NCBI GenBank assembly: GCA_009779395.1
Contig: WREJ01000027.1
Span: 1 to 10,411 of the forward strand
Reading direction: 5' to 3'
Source of the DNA: Coriobacteriia bacterium
Lineage (GTDB): Bacteria; Actinomycetota; Coriobacteriia; WRKU01; WQUG01
DNA length: 10,411 bases
Shown here in pieces: positions 1 to 7,470 of the stretch. The position numbers were made by a program, and so were the translations under genes. Position 1 is the first letter of the stretch, and each line of letters begins with the position of its first letter. The notes below the pieces were generated by a model. That model did not search any database, was not told the origin of the DNA, and was given only the letters and a program-made list of their open reading frames with translations.

Positions 1-423
1 AGAGGCATCGCCAAAAACATCGTTTATCTGAAAGGCCGGCAGAGCCTGATGTGCCACCAGTGGCCAAGTACCAGCACTGATGGTCAGTGCTCCCTCTGCC
101 AAAGACGGGGCACCGTCTGCTTCTTTAACGCGGCTGCGCGCATTGAGGTTACCAATGGCAGCGTCTTGTAAGACCGCCCACAGGTGCGGGGTTGTTTCGG
201 GCGTGATGTCCTCCCACTGCAAAAAGGGTGCCAGCAGCAAGATGACCTGATTGTTATGTTTGTCTGCAATGGCAGTCGAACTGTCCTCAAGCGCAAATGC
301 AGGCGCAGCATCAGAGGTCGCTTCTGTCCCCTCGTTGGCAAAAACCAGTGAGGCAGCAAAAGGAAGTATCAACGCGGCACACAGCAGCACCGACAAGAGA
401 CGTATCGCAGCTTTTGATATCAC
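1..423 (-). CDS. Secreted phosphatase-like protein, N-terminal 141 residues (3' end outside window)
   Basis: The frame is open from a GTG at 423-421 to the left edge, giving 141 residues with no stop. A GGGGGAAG ribosome site (431-438) lies 7 bases upstream of the start. Residues 1-29 form a signal peptide: a basic N-terminus (ISKAAIR), a hydrophobic core (LLSVLLCAALILPFAASLV) and a likely cleavage after FA-NE. The mature part has VILLLAPFLQWEDITPETTP and then GNLNARSR and GALTISAG. I recognise this pattern from actinobacterial secreted or membrane proteins with an alkaline-phosphatase-like fold, in which a 'PGL.W.DV....TP.L' strand begins the domain. The metal-binding residues would lie beyond the edge, so activity cannot be judged. 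It follows tgt after about 100 bases and may have its own promoter at 514-522. Confidence is high that this is a real secreted protein and moderate for the family. Confidence 0.72.
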   Translation of the reverse strand, partial: MISKAAIRLLSVLLCAALILPFAASLVFANEGTEATSDAAPAFALEDSSTAIADKHNNQVILLLAPFLQWEDITPETTPHLWAVLQDAAIGNLNARSRVKEADGAPSLAEGALTISAGTWPLVAHQALPAFQINDVFGDAS

Positions 424-470
424 CTTTGTGCTTCCCCCTTGGACTGGTCTGCGAGCTTTGGACACACTCC

Positions 471-499
471 GCCCCCTGCAAACACGCAGTAGTGGGGGC
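471..499 (-). terminator. GC-rich stem-loop between tgt and the phosphatase-like gene
   Basis: GCCCCC TGC at 471-479 pairs with GCA (486-488) and GGGGGC (494-499), with a 5-base bulge on one side. It lies 24 bases past the tgt stop codon. No T-run follows on the minus strand, so it may be a weak or factor-assisted terminator, an attenuator in the leader of the next gene, or just an mRNA hairpin. Confidence 0.3.
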
Positions 500-513
500 A
501 GCAGTACGGTGAA

Positions 514-522
514 ATTTTAGCA
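514..522 (-). promoter_or_regulatory. Possible extended -10 promoter for the phosphatase-like gene
   Basis: On the minus strand TGC TAAAAT follows directly after the tgt stop codon. It matches an extended -10 element (TGn plus a TATAAT-like hexamer). No good -35 box is present at 17-18 bases. A start near 507 would give a leader of about 85 bases that contains the 471-499 hairpin. Confidence 0.3.
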
Positions 523-1656
523 CTAGTAATCGGCGGCAGCAGGGCTGTTGTCCCAGTCTTTCATGAACTGTTGATAAGTGTTTGTTTCGATAGCATGGCG
601 CGCGCGGCGACATACATCCAGCAGATAATGCAGATTATGCTGCGACAGCAGGACGGGCGCAAGCATCTCGTTGCTGATGATTAGGTGACGCAGGTAGGCG
701 CGTGAATAGTTTTGGCAGGTCGCACAGCGGCAGAGTGCGTCCACAGGCTGCATGTCTTTGGCAAAGCGTGCATTACGCAAGTTCAGACGACCCTCGCTAG
801 AAAATGCCGTACCCATACGAGCCGTGCGCGTTGGCAGCACGCAGTCAAACAAGTCAACACCAGCAGCAATCGCATGAACAAGGGTCGTGGGATTGCCGAC
901 CCCCATTAAATAGCGCGGACGGTGCGCGGGCAAAGCAGCGGTGGTCGCAGCCAGTGTCTGAAACATCATCTCGTGGGGCTCGCCCACACTGTAGCCGCCA
1001 ATGCCGTAACCAGGAAAGTCCATGTCGGTCAAAGCATCTGCCGACTGAAGGCGTAAATCGGCAAAAACGCCCCCCTGCACAATCCCAAACAGGGCCTGTG
1101 GAGTGCGTCCATCTTTGTGCGCCTCGAGTTGTTCATGCGCATCTTTGCAGCGCTGCGCCCAAGCCAGGCTGCGCTTCATTGCCGTTTCGACCTGCGTTTT
1201 TTCTGCTGGATAGGGCGGGCATTCGTCCAGCTGCATAATGATGTCAGCACCCAGCATATGCTGCAGACGCATGTTTTCTTCAGGCGTCCAAAAATGCTGC
1301 GTGCCGTCAACAATGGACTGAAAACGTACTCCCTCGTCGGTGATTTTGCGCGTGTCCTGCAGCGAGAAAATCTGAAATCCACCACTGTCGGTCAGCAGCG
1401 TCTGCTGCCAGTTCATAAAGGTATGCAAGCCGCCGGCAGCAGCAATCAAGTCAACGCCTGGTCGCATCGCCAAATGATAGGTATTTGCCAGCACCACCTG
1501 CGCACCAAGATCCTGCAGCACATTTGTCTGGACGCCCTTCACCGTTGCCTTGGTGCCTACGGGCATAAAGAGCGGCGTCTGCACGCTACCATGCGGCGTC
1601 TGAAAGGTGGCAGCGCGCGCACCTGTGGGGTCACGATGTGTGAGGGTAAAGTTCAT
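523..1656 (-). CDS. tgt: Queuine/7-deazaguanine tRNA-ribosyltransferase
   Basis: Tgt exchanges guanine at the wobble position 34 of GUN-anticodon tRNAs for preQ1 (bacterial type), the key step of queuosine modification in the cytosol. The 377 residues match the usual bacterial length. Visible signatures are FMPVGTKATVKGV (30-42), LANTYHL, TDSGGFQ (acid/base Asp90), GGYSVGEP, LFDCVLPTRTAR (nucleophile Asp271) and the zinc site C309-x-C311-xx-C314 with His340 in SQHNLHYLL. An in-frame TTG at 1701 would add 15 residues, but the conserved protein begins at MNFTLTHRDP. A -10 box also sits 7 bases before the ATG at 1656, and no Shine-Dalgarno sequence is visible, so I take the ATG start and a leaderless message. 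No other queuosine biosynthesis gene is visible in the window, so the cell may import precursor or encode the pathway elsewhere. Confidence 0.96.
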   Translation of the reverse strand: MNFTLTHRDPTGARAATFQTPHGSVQTPLFMPVGTKATVKGVQTNVLQDLGAQVVLANTYHLAMRPGVDLIAAAGGLHTFMNWQQTLLTDSGGFQIFSLQDTRKITDEGVRFQSIVDGTQHFWTPEENMRLQHMLGADIIMQLDECPPYPAEKTQVETAMKRSLAWAQRCKDAHEQLEAHKDGRTPQALFGIVQGGVFADLRLQSADALTDMDFPGYGIGGYSVGEPHEMMFQTLAATTAALPAHRPRYLMGVGNPTTLVHAIAAGVDLFDCVLPTRTARMGTAFSSEGRLNLRNARFAKDMQPVDALCRCATCQNYSRAYLRHLIISNEMLAPVLLSQHNLHYLLDVCRRARHAIETNTYQQFMKDWDNSPAAADY

Positions 1657-1663
1657 AGGAGAA

Positions 1664-1672
1664 ATTGTAGCA
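1664..1672 (-). promoter_or_regulatory. Extended -10 promoter of tgt, predicted leaderless transcript
   Basis: The minus strand reads TGC TACAAT, then 7 bases, then the tgt ATG at 1656. A start site at the usual distance from the -10 box falls at about 1657, at or next to the A of ATG. No purine-rich ribosome site precedes the ATG; the bases just before it are TTTCTCCT. The -35 region is weak, as is common when TGn is present. Confidence 0.6.
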
Positions 1673-1703
1673 TTTAGGAGGGATGGCAGAATCTTGCACA
1701 ATC

Positions 1704-1831
1704 GCTAGAGTGCATCCAGGTGGTCAGAATCAAGGAGGCTTGAAAAATCAAAAATGCTAAGCGTAGTGACCTACTCGTGTATTTTTGATTTTTTAAACGA
1801 CACCGAGTCTGGCCACCTGGTGTACTCTAGC
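1704..1831. repeat. 128-bp nested imperfect palindrome spanning the ftsY 3' end and the ftsY-tgt gap
   Basis: Three nested stems share one axis. The outer arms are 1704-1731 and 1805-1831, with the shared core GCTAGAGT.CA.CCAGGTGG.CAGA. The middle arms are a perfect 13-bp match, AAAAATCAAAAAT (1743-1755) with its complement (1781-1793). The inner stem is GTAG (1763-1766) with CTAC (1771-1774) around TGAC. Both interarm gaps between outer and middle stems are 11 bases, so the element is symmetrical. The ftsY stop codon (TAG, 1829-1827) lies within the right arm. It could act as a bidirectional terminator or an mRNA 3' structure for ftsY, or be a miniature inverted-repeat element; no flanking target duplication is obvious. 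The mispairs between arms are mostly compatible with G-U pairing or single changes, suggesting that the fold is maintained. Confidence 0.8.
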
Positions 1832-2735
1832 CTATGAGGGCTTCTGCGAACTCCCGTGGATTGAAAGGTCGCAGGTCGTCAATTCCTTCTCCGACGCCAA
1901 TGCGTACGATAGGCACCTGCAGTTCACGAGCAATAGCAACAGCTATGCCACCTTTGGCGGTGCCATCGAGTTTTGTCAGTATCAGCGCATCAACGGCGAG
2001 TAACTTGTTGAACTCGCGGGCTTGCACCAGGCCGTTTTGACCTGTTGTTGCGTCAATTACCAGCACGGTAAAGGTAGGTGCGCTGCTTTTTTCACGGGTG
2101 ACGCGCTGTACCTTTTCTAGTTCGCGCATCAGATCAGGTGAGGTATGCAGACGTCCGGCTGTGTCAATCAAAGCAAGGTCAGCACGTTCCGTCTGTGCTT
2201 TTTCGACCGTGGCATAGGACACACTGGCTGGGTCAGTTCCCCGCTGCCGCAACACAATGTCGACACCGGCACGCTGCGCCCAGATTTCTAGTTGCTCGCC
2301 TGCTGCAGCACGAAAGGTGTCAGCACTGCCCAGCACTACGCTGCGCCCCTCGTCGGTCGCCTGTTTTGCTAGCTTGCCCACGCTGGTAGTCTTGCCCGGG
2401 CCGTTGATACCCACCACCAAAATGGTCACAGGACTAAACTGAAAGGGGTCGCCAGCCGTCTCGAACTCGCTGGCAATAATGTCAATCAGCAGTTCGCGCA
2501 CGCCCTGGGCGTCTGCGATTGCGCGCACCTTTATCTGTTCGCGCAGCGTGGTGACAATGTCAAGAGTTGGCTTAAAGCCAAAGTCGGCAGAGATAAGCGT
2601 TTCTTCCAGTTCTGCAAAAAAGTCGTCGTCTAGATCGACAACGCGTCCCATCAGGGTGTTGAGCTGTCCGCCCAGTCGCTGACGGCTTTTTGACATTCCG
2701 CGCGCAAGACGGTCTTTCCAGCCGATGTCACTCAT
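1827..2735 (-). CDS. ftsY: Signal recognition particle receptor FtsY
   Basis: FtsY is the membrane-associated SRP receptor GTPase that pairs with Ffh to deliver ribosomes making membrane proteins to the Sec translocon. The 302 residues comprise the N and G domains only; the long acidic A domain seen in E. coli is absent, as in many Gram-positive bacteria. The N-terminal stretch WKDRLARGMSKSRQRL may form a basic amphipathic membrane-targeting helix. GTPase motifs are G1 GINGPGKTT (109-117), G2 DTFRAAA (139-145), G3 DTAGRLH (191-197), DATTGQNG (228-235), G4 TKLDGTAKGG (254-263) and a closing GVGEGIDDLRPF. In G1 a proline follows the conserved NG, where I usually expect valine; this is probably tolerated. 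A GGGGGAG ribosome site (2747-2753) lies 11 bases before the ATG. The gene follows smc by 49 bases with no clear promoter and is likely co-transcribed with it. Its stop lies inside the large palindrome. Confidence 0.96.
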   Translation of the reverse strand: MSDIGWKDRLARGMSKSRQRLGGQLNTLMGRVVDLDDDFFAELEETLISADFGFKPTLDIVTTLREQIKVRAIADAQGVRELLIDIIASEFETAGDPFQFSPVTILVVGINGPGKTTSVGKLAKQATDEGRSVVLGSADTFRAAAGEQLEIWAQRAGVDIVLRQRGTDPASVSYATVEKAQTERADLALIDTAGRLHTSPDLMRELEKVQRVTREKSSAPTFTVLVIDATTGQNGLVQAREFNKLLAVDALILTKLDGTAKGGIAVAIARELQVPIVRIGVGEGIDDLRPFNPREFAEALIG

Positions 2736-2784
2736 TGTTGGACATGCTCCCCCAAGAAATAGTGATAATTCCTTGCGCTGATGT

Positions 2785-5700
2785 TCATGTTTTGACGCTT
2801 TCTAGTGCCTGTTCTAGACGTTGGCTGACGAGTTTTGACACGCCGTCTGCCTGCATCGAGACGCCGTAGAGGGTGTCTGCCATCTCCATGGTGCGGCGCT
2901 GATGGGTGACAATGAGGAACTGCGTGTCGGCGCGCATGGTGTTGATAAAGGCGATAAAGCGGCGCAGGTTGGTGTCGTCAAGGGCCGCCTCGACTTCGTC
3001 AAGGACGTAGAAAGGACAGGGGCGGCTGCGGGCAAGTCCAAACAGCAAGGCCAGTGCGGTCAGCGCCTGCTCACCGCCAGAAAGCAGTGACATTTTTTTC
3101 AGGCGTTTGCCGCGTGGCTGCACGTAAAAGTCAACACCCGTGACTTCAGGATTGTCAGGGTCAGTTAACAGCAGTTGAGCACGTCCACCAGGAAACAGTA
3201 TTGCAAATACATCCTGAAAGTGCCTGTCCACCTCTTCAAAGGTGGCAAGGAATCGCTCTTTCATTTTGCGGTCAATGGCAGCAACAACCTTGTTCAGTGC
3301 CTGTGCCGCAGCTTTTAGGTCAGCGATTTGCCCGTGAGTAAAGTCGCTGCGTGATTTCAGGACCTCGTACTCCTCATGAGCGATAGGATTAACGCTACCG
3401 AGCTTGCTTAGGCGTTTGCGCAGGTCAAAAGCACGGTCTTCGGTGGCGTGGCGGTCCTCGATTGCCGGCAGGCTCAAAGCCATTTCAAGCGGCGTGCCGT
3501 GTTCTTCGACCACACTGCGTACGGCTTGGTTGACCTTGATTTCGCACTGCCCTTTGGTAACACGAACCTGCATCAAGGCTTCTTGGCGCAGCTCGGTCAC
3601 CTGCGTTGCCTCGCGCACCTTTTCGCGCGCATCGGTAATGGTCTGGCGCAAGGTCGCCGAGTCTGCCTGTTCTAAACTGGCACGGTCACGCAGCATAATC
3701 TCCCAGTGCTGGGCGCGCGCAGCAAGGGTCGTAAAATCCTCATGCAGCGGAGTCAGGCGCTCGCGCAGCAACTCTAATGCCAGTTCTAGCTGTTCTGAAG
3801 TCGTAATGGTCAGCTCTAGCTGCTCGACTTCGCCCGAAATCTGCGTCAGGCGCGTCTTTAGCTGGTTGATGCGCTCGCTGGTTGTCGCAATGTCAACGTT
3901 GCAATCATTAGTCACCTTGGTGGCAGCCATCTCTTCCATAAACAGTGTCTCGCGCTTTGCTGCTGCCTGTTCTTGTTCTTCGCTCAACTCTGCCAGGCGC
4001 TGCTCGCTTTTCTCACGCAACTGGTCTAGTTCGATCAGTCGTGGCTCGTGCACCGCGATTTCACGCTCGATGCCCTTTAACTTGCGCTCACAGTCGCGCT
4101 GCTCGCGGTCTTGCTTTGCAATTTGTTCTTCCAGTCGCCCAATCTCGGCGCGCAGTGAATCGTGCTCGCCAGCAATGGCAGCACCCTTTTGGTTCAAATC
4201 AAGCGCGTCTGACTGCGCCAGCTTTAACGCGTCCTCTGCTGCTGCAACTTCACCCTCGGCAGCTGCCACTGCCGCGTCCAGACTCTGCATAGCATCACGC
4301 AACTCTGCCTCGCGCCGCTTACGCGCAAGGACGCTCTCTGCGATTTTACCATCAATGCCGCCACCTGCAGCATCGCCTGGAGGAGTCAGGACCAGCTTGC
4401 CCTGCGGCCACACAATTGAACCGTCACGCGCTGCAAAACGAAAGCCGGGATAACGCTCACTTGCAGCAATAGCATCCTGCAGCGATTTGACCAGATACAC
4501 ATCACCTAAAAGCGAGCGTACCGCTGGCTGAAAGCGTTCTTCCATAGCAAGTTCGTCCAGTAGTGGCGTGCCACTTTTTGGCGTTTTCTGTGCTGGCTGC
4601 TTTGTTTTGCTGCTGGCATCTGCTGTTTCAGTTCTGGCCGCACTCTGCAAGGGAATTATCGACAAATCGGCCTGTGCTGTACCCTTGGTCAGGGCGTCAC
4701 GCAGGGCGATGGCTGCCTGCCAATCCTCGACAAAGACGCCGTAGACGTCACTGCCCAGCAGCAACTCGACAAAGGATTCGTCCAGCTTTGATTCTGCTTT
4801 TAGGCGCAGGTGGTCAACGACAGGACCCACATAACCAGTCGGCTTTTTTGTCAGATTGGCAAGATTTGTAAGTGTTGGCGACGCCGCCTCAAAGGCACGT
4901 TCGACCTCTTCAAGAGCTTGCAGTTCTGCGCGCGCAGCAAACAGTGCTTCACGGGCAGCTTCGGCGTCGCGGCGATTGTGTTCAATCACCCGAACGCGCT
5001 TGTCAACATCAGCTGAGGCTAGGGTACGTTCGCGCTGGCTGATTGTCCAGTCAGCTTCAAGCGAATCAAAACGCGCACGTCGTCCTGCTAGGGTGTCACG
5101 CAAGGCTGTTGCTTCTTGCTGCAGGCCATCTGTGCGCTCTGCCAGTAAATCACGCTGCGTCACCAAAGACGACAGTGCCTGGTCGCTTTGCAGTTTGCGC
5201 TCGATGCTGTCATCAACAGCTGCACGGCTCGTGCGCAGCTCTGTCACCAGCGTCTGCAGTTGTGCGTCTGCTTCGCTGCGTACACGTCGTGCTGTTTCTG
5301 AATTGCGCCGTGCTTCGCCTAGCTGAGTGTACAACTCTTCTAGCTTTGCATCAGCCTCGGCGCGCTGACTGCTTAAACTGTCGCGTATCTCGCGTGCCTG
5401 ACCAATGCGCTTTTGCGCCGCATGCATGGTCTGTCGTAACTCGGAAAAACGGGTGACCAAGTTCTTGCCTTTTTCATCAAGCAGCAGCCTTCCTGCCTCG
5501 AGGCGCTCGACAATTGCCTGTGTGCGTCTGCGCTGCTCGCCGATGTCACCAACAAAGAGACCCTTTTCTTCGAGCAGCGTCGTCAGTTTTTCCAGTTCTT
5601 TTTCGCGCTCGCCCTGCTCGTAGCGGGCAATGTCACAGGCAGCGTCTGCTTCGCGCTCTTCTTTGGTCGCCTGCTGATATTCGTCCTGCAAAACACGCAG

Positions 5701-6399
5701 GTCATCAACAGCAAGAGCAACCTCGATATCACGCAGCTCTTTGCTGATTTCTGAATGCTTGACTGCCTTGCCTGCCTGTCGCTGCAAAGGACGCAGCTGA
5801 CGGTCGATTTCTGCAGCAATGTCGCCAGCACGCGCCAGGTGTCCGTCAAGATTTTTCAGTTTACGCAAAGCGCGCTCTTTGCGCTTTTTATGCTTGAGGA
5901 CACCGGCTGCTTCTTCGATCAGGGCACGACGTACCTCGGGGCGGGCGTCCAATACTTCAGCCAGACGCCCCTGGCTGATGACCGAATGTGCCTCGCGCCC
6001 CAGACCCGTGTCGTGCAACAAGTCCAAAATGTCCATCAGACGGGTAGGACTTTGATTAATCAAATACTCACTTTCGCCGCTGCGATACATGCGACGCGTA
6101 AGGGTAATCTCGCTAAATTCGATGGGTAAAAAGCCGTCGCTATTGTCCAGAACCAGGTCAACCTCTGCCACCCCAACTGCCTGACGCGCACTCGAGCCCG
6201 AGAAAATCACGTCCTCCATCGCCTGGCCACGCAAGCTTTTTGCGCTTTGTTCGCCCAGAACCCACAGGACAGCGTCTGTGATGTTACTTTTCCCCGAGCC
6301 ATTAGGCCCAACAACGCAGGTAACTCCTGGTTCCAGCGTCATCAGACTGCGGTCGGCGAAGGATTTGAACCCCTTCAGTTTTAGCGATTTCAGGTACAA
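2785..6399 (-). CDS. smc: Chromosome segregation ATPase SMC
   Basis: SMC is the core of the condensin-like complex that, with ScpA and ScpB, compacts and segregates the chromosome. The 1204 residues fit the family. Order of parts: an N-terminal head with MYLKSLKLKGFKSF and Walker A GPNGSGKS (31-38); a first coiled-coil arm rich in Glu, Arg and Ala (about 170-500); a hinge from about 510 to 690 starting near TGYVGPVVDHL; a second coiled coil; then a C-terminal head with signature LSGGEQ (1106-1111), Walker B FYVLDE (1130-1135, catalytic Glu1135) and a switch His in VTHQRR. The start is TTG at 6399, set by homology; it lies 3 bases after the stop of the SPFH gene with no clear ribosome site, so translation is probably coupled. 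The hinge carries a polar, low-complexity insert around residues 585-612 (coding 4562-4643). The gene is intact. Confidence 0.97.
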   Translation of the reverse strand: MYLKSLKLKGFKSFADRSLMTLEPGVTCVVGPNGSGKSNITDAVLWVLGEQSAKSLRGQAMEDVIFSGSSARQAVGVAEVDLVLDNSDGFLPIEFSEITLTRRMYRSGESEYLINQSPTRLMDILDLLHDTGLGREAHSVISQGRLAEVLDARPEVRRALIEEAAGVLKHKKRKERALRKLKNLDGHLARAGDIAAEIDRQLRPLQRQAGKAVKHSEISKELRDIEVALAVDDLRVLQDEYQQATKEEREADAACDIARYEQGEREKELEKLTTLLEEKGLFVGDIGEQRRRTQAIVERLEAGRLLLDEKGKNLVTRFSELRQTMHAAQKRIGQAREIRDSLSSQRAEADAKLEELYTQLGEARRNSETARRVRSEADAQLQTLVTELRTSRAAVDDSIERKLQSDQALSSLVTQRDLLAERTDGLQQEATALRDTLAGRRARFDSLEADWTISQRERTLASADVDKRVRVIEHNRRDAEAAREALFAARAELQALEEVERAFEAASPTLTNLANLTKKPTGYVGPVVDHLRLKAESKLDESFVELLLGSDVYGVFVEDWQAAIALRDALTKGTAQADLSIIPLQSAARTETADASSKTKQPAQKTPKSGTPLLDELAMEERFQPAVRSLLGDVYLVKSLQDAIAASERYPGFRFAARDGSIVWPQGKLVLTPPGDAAGGGIDGKIAESVLARKRREAELRDAMQSLDAAVAAAEGEVAAAEDALKLAQSDALDLNQKGAAIAGEHDSLRAEIGRLEEQIAKQDREQRDCERKLKGIEREIAVHEPRLIELDQLREKSEQRLAELSEEQEQAAAKRETLFMEEMAATKVTNDCNVDIATTSERINQLKTRLTQISGEVEQLELTITTSEQLELALELLRERLTPLHEDFTTLAARAQHWEIMLRDRASLEQADSATLRQTITDAREKVREATQVTELRQEALMQVRVTKGQCEIKVNQAVRSVVEEHGTPLEMALSLPAIEDRHATEDRAFDLRKRLSKLGSVNPIAHEEYEVLKSRSDFTHGQIADLKAAAQALNKVVAAIDRKMKERFLATFEEVDRHFQDVFAILFPGGRAQLLLTDPDNPEVTGVDFYVQPRGKRLKKMSLLSGGEQALTALALLFGLARSRPCPFYVLDEVEAALDDTNLRRFIAFINTMRADTQFLIVTHQRRTMEMADTLYGVSMQADGVSKLVSQRLEQALESVKT

Positions 6400-6402
6400 A
6401 GT

Positions 6403-7320
6403 TTAGGTATTCTGCGTATGGACGCTCGAGCCAACAATAGCCTCCATGACCGACTGGCGCAGGTCGTTCATCGCACCAGGTCCGCCGTTTAACATGATGG
6501 TCGAACTCTTGCCATGCTCGCCAAGGCGTTGGAGTGTGTCCATGTACTGGTTCAGCATCAGCAGGTTCAGTACTTCGCTCTCGTCCATGCCGTGTTCTTC
6601 CAGCTGCTTAAATGACGCTGCAAGACCGTCAACAATCGCCTGACGCTGGTCAGCAATACCCATACCCTCAAGTTTCTGGCGTTCTGCTTCACCCTGGGCA
6701 CGCGTAACAACCTTGATACGGTCGGCTTCGGCGATTTCTTGGGCAGCAATACGCTGGCGTTGCGCGGCATTAATGTTGTTCATCGCGTCTTTTACGTCAC
6801 GCGCCGGATCAATACCGGTAATCAGCGTGTTCACGATGATGATACCAAAGCCCTTCATGCCCTCGGCAAGGCTTTTCTGAACACGACGAGCAACTTCGTC
6901 TTTTTTCTCGAAGGCTTCATCGAGGTCCATCTGCGGAATCGCACTACGAATCGCGTCAGCAATGTAGGCCTGAATTTGACGCTCGGGGTCTGACAGTTCG
7001 TAGTAAGCTTGTGCTGTTTGCGTTGGGTCAATACGATACTGAGTCGAGACCATCGCTGTCACAAATACGTTGTCGCGCGACTTTGTCTCGAGGTTGGCAT
7101 CCAGCGACTGAACACGCAACTCAAGGGTCGCCACCACCCTATCAAAGACAGGAATACGCAGCGAAAATCCTGGCTGCGCAATACGATGAAACTTACCCAG
7201 ACGCTCAACAATCTTGACCGTTTGCTGGCTGGTAATAACAATACCTGCGTAAATAATACTGACGGTGACAATCGCAAAAAAAACAAAAGCTGCTAAAAGC
7301 AGTTCTCCCAATGCGTCCAT
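6403..7320 (-). CDS. SPFH/stomatin-family membrane protein, HIR-like
   Basis: The 305 residues begin with a membrane segment (about 6-30: LLLAAFVFFAIVTVSIIYAGIVI), followed by an SPFH (band 7) domain with VKIVERLGKFHRIAQPGF, ELRVQSLD, ETKSRDNVFVT and YRIDPTQTAQAYYEL. An Ala/Glu-rich helix (about 180-220: NNINAAQRQRIAAQEIAEAD and EAERQKLEGMGIADQRQAIV) and a short tail with KSSTIMLNGGPGAM complete it. The NVFVT, INAA.R.R.AA, GEAE...L.G.GIA.QRQAIVDGL and KSS motifs are those of plant hypersensitive-induced reaction (HIR) proteins and their bacterial relatives, more than HflC or YqfA types. SPFH proteins assemble into oligomeric scaffolds of membrane microdomains; the exact role here is unknown. 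Start: ATG at 7320 behind a strong AGGAGG (7325-7330). A promoter lies at 7361-7366. It runs directly into smc, suggesting an SPFH-smc-ftsY operon. Confidence 0.92.
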   Translation of the reverse strand: MDALGELLLAAFVFFAIVTVSIIYAGIVITSQQTVKIVERLGKFHRIAQPGFSLRIPVFDRVVATLELRVQSLDANLETKSRDNVFVTAMVSTQYRIDPTQTAQAYYELSDPERQIQAYIADAIRSAIPQMDLDEAFEKKDEVARRVQKSLAEGMKGFGIIIVNTLITGIDPARDVKDAMNNINAAQRQRIAAQEIAEADRIKVVTRAQGEAERQKLEGMGIADQRQAIVDGLAASFKQLEEHGMDESEVLNLLMLNQYMDTLQRLGEHGKSSTIMLNGGPGAMNDLRQSVMEAIVGSSVHTQNT

Positions 7321-7360
7321 GCTTCCTCCTATGGTGTGCGTTTTCAGTCCTTGCTAGCTA

Positions 7361-7366
7361 ATTATA
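7361..7366 (-). promoter_or_regulatory. -10 box upstream of the SPFH-smc-ftsY operon
   Basis: A perfect TATAAT lies on the minus strand, followed by a leader of about 35 bases and the AGGAGG site of the SPFH gene. No convincing -35 hexamer is present at 16-18 bases upstream, so an activator may be needed. It lies in the 150-base gap after the sortase gene and would drive the whole operon. Confidence 0.5.
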
Positions 7367-7434
7367 GTTCATAGCACCAGCTGTGCCGCAGAAATTTATC
7401 GACAATTGTAGAGTTCAGGATGAGAGTTTGAGAC

Positions 7435-7446
7435 CAGCACGTGCTG
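7435..7446. repeat. 12-bp perfect palindrome CAGCACGTGCTG
   Basis: A self-complementary 12-mer without a spacer sits 24 bases past the sortase stop and about 70 bases upstream of the SPFH -10 box. It could be a binding site for a dimeric regulator of the SPFH-smc operon. As an RNA hairpin it has no loop and no T-run, so it is not a normal terminator. A palindrome of this length can occur by chance. Confidence 0.35.
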
Positions 7447-7470
7447 TGCCCTGCTTGCCCCAGCATACAA

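Noticed and set aside
1117..1677. 186-codon plus-strand open frame
   Set aside because: Antisense to the conserved catalytic part of tgt; no recognisable protein features.
1657..1701. TTG at 1701 as tgt start, adding 15 residues
   Set aside because: The extension is not typical of Tgt and would contain the -10 box found just before the ATG at 1656.
2730..2745. Five-codon leader frame (MSNNE) overlapping the ftsY start
   Set aside because: Too short to distinguish from chance; it shares the ribosome site of ftsY.
3404..4453. 349-codon plus-strand open frame, Ser/Arg/Cys-rich
   Set aside because: It lies wholly antisense to smc, in a coiled-coil region whose codon bias leaves the opposite frame open. 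It has no domain or ribosome site.
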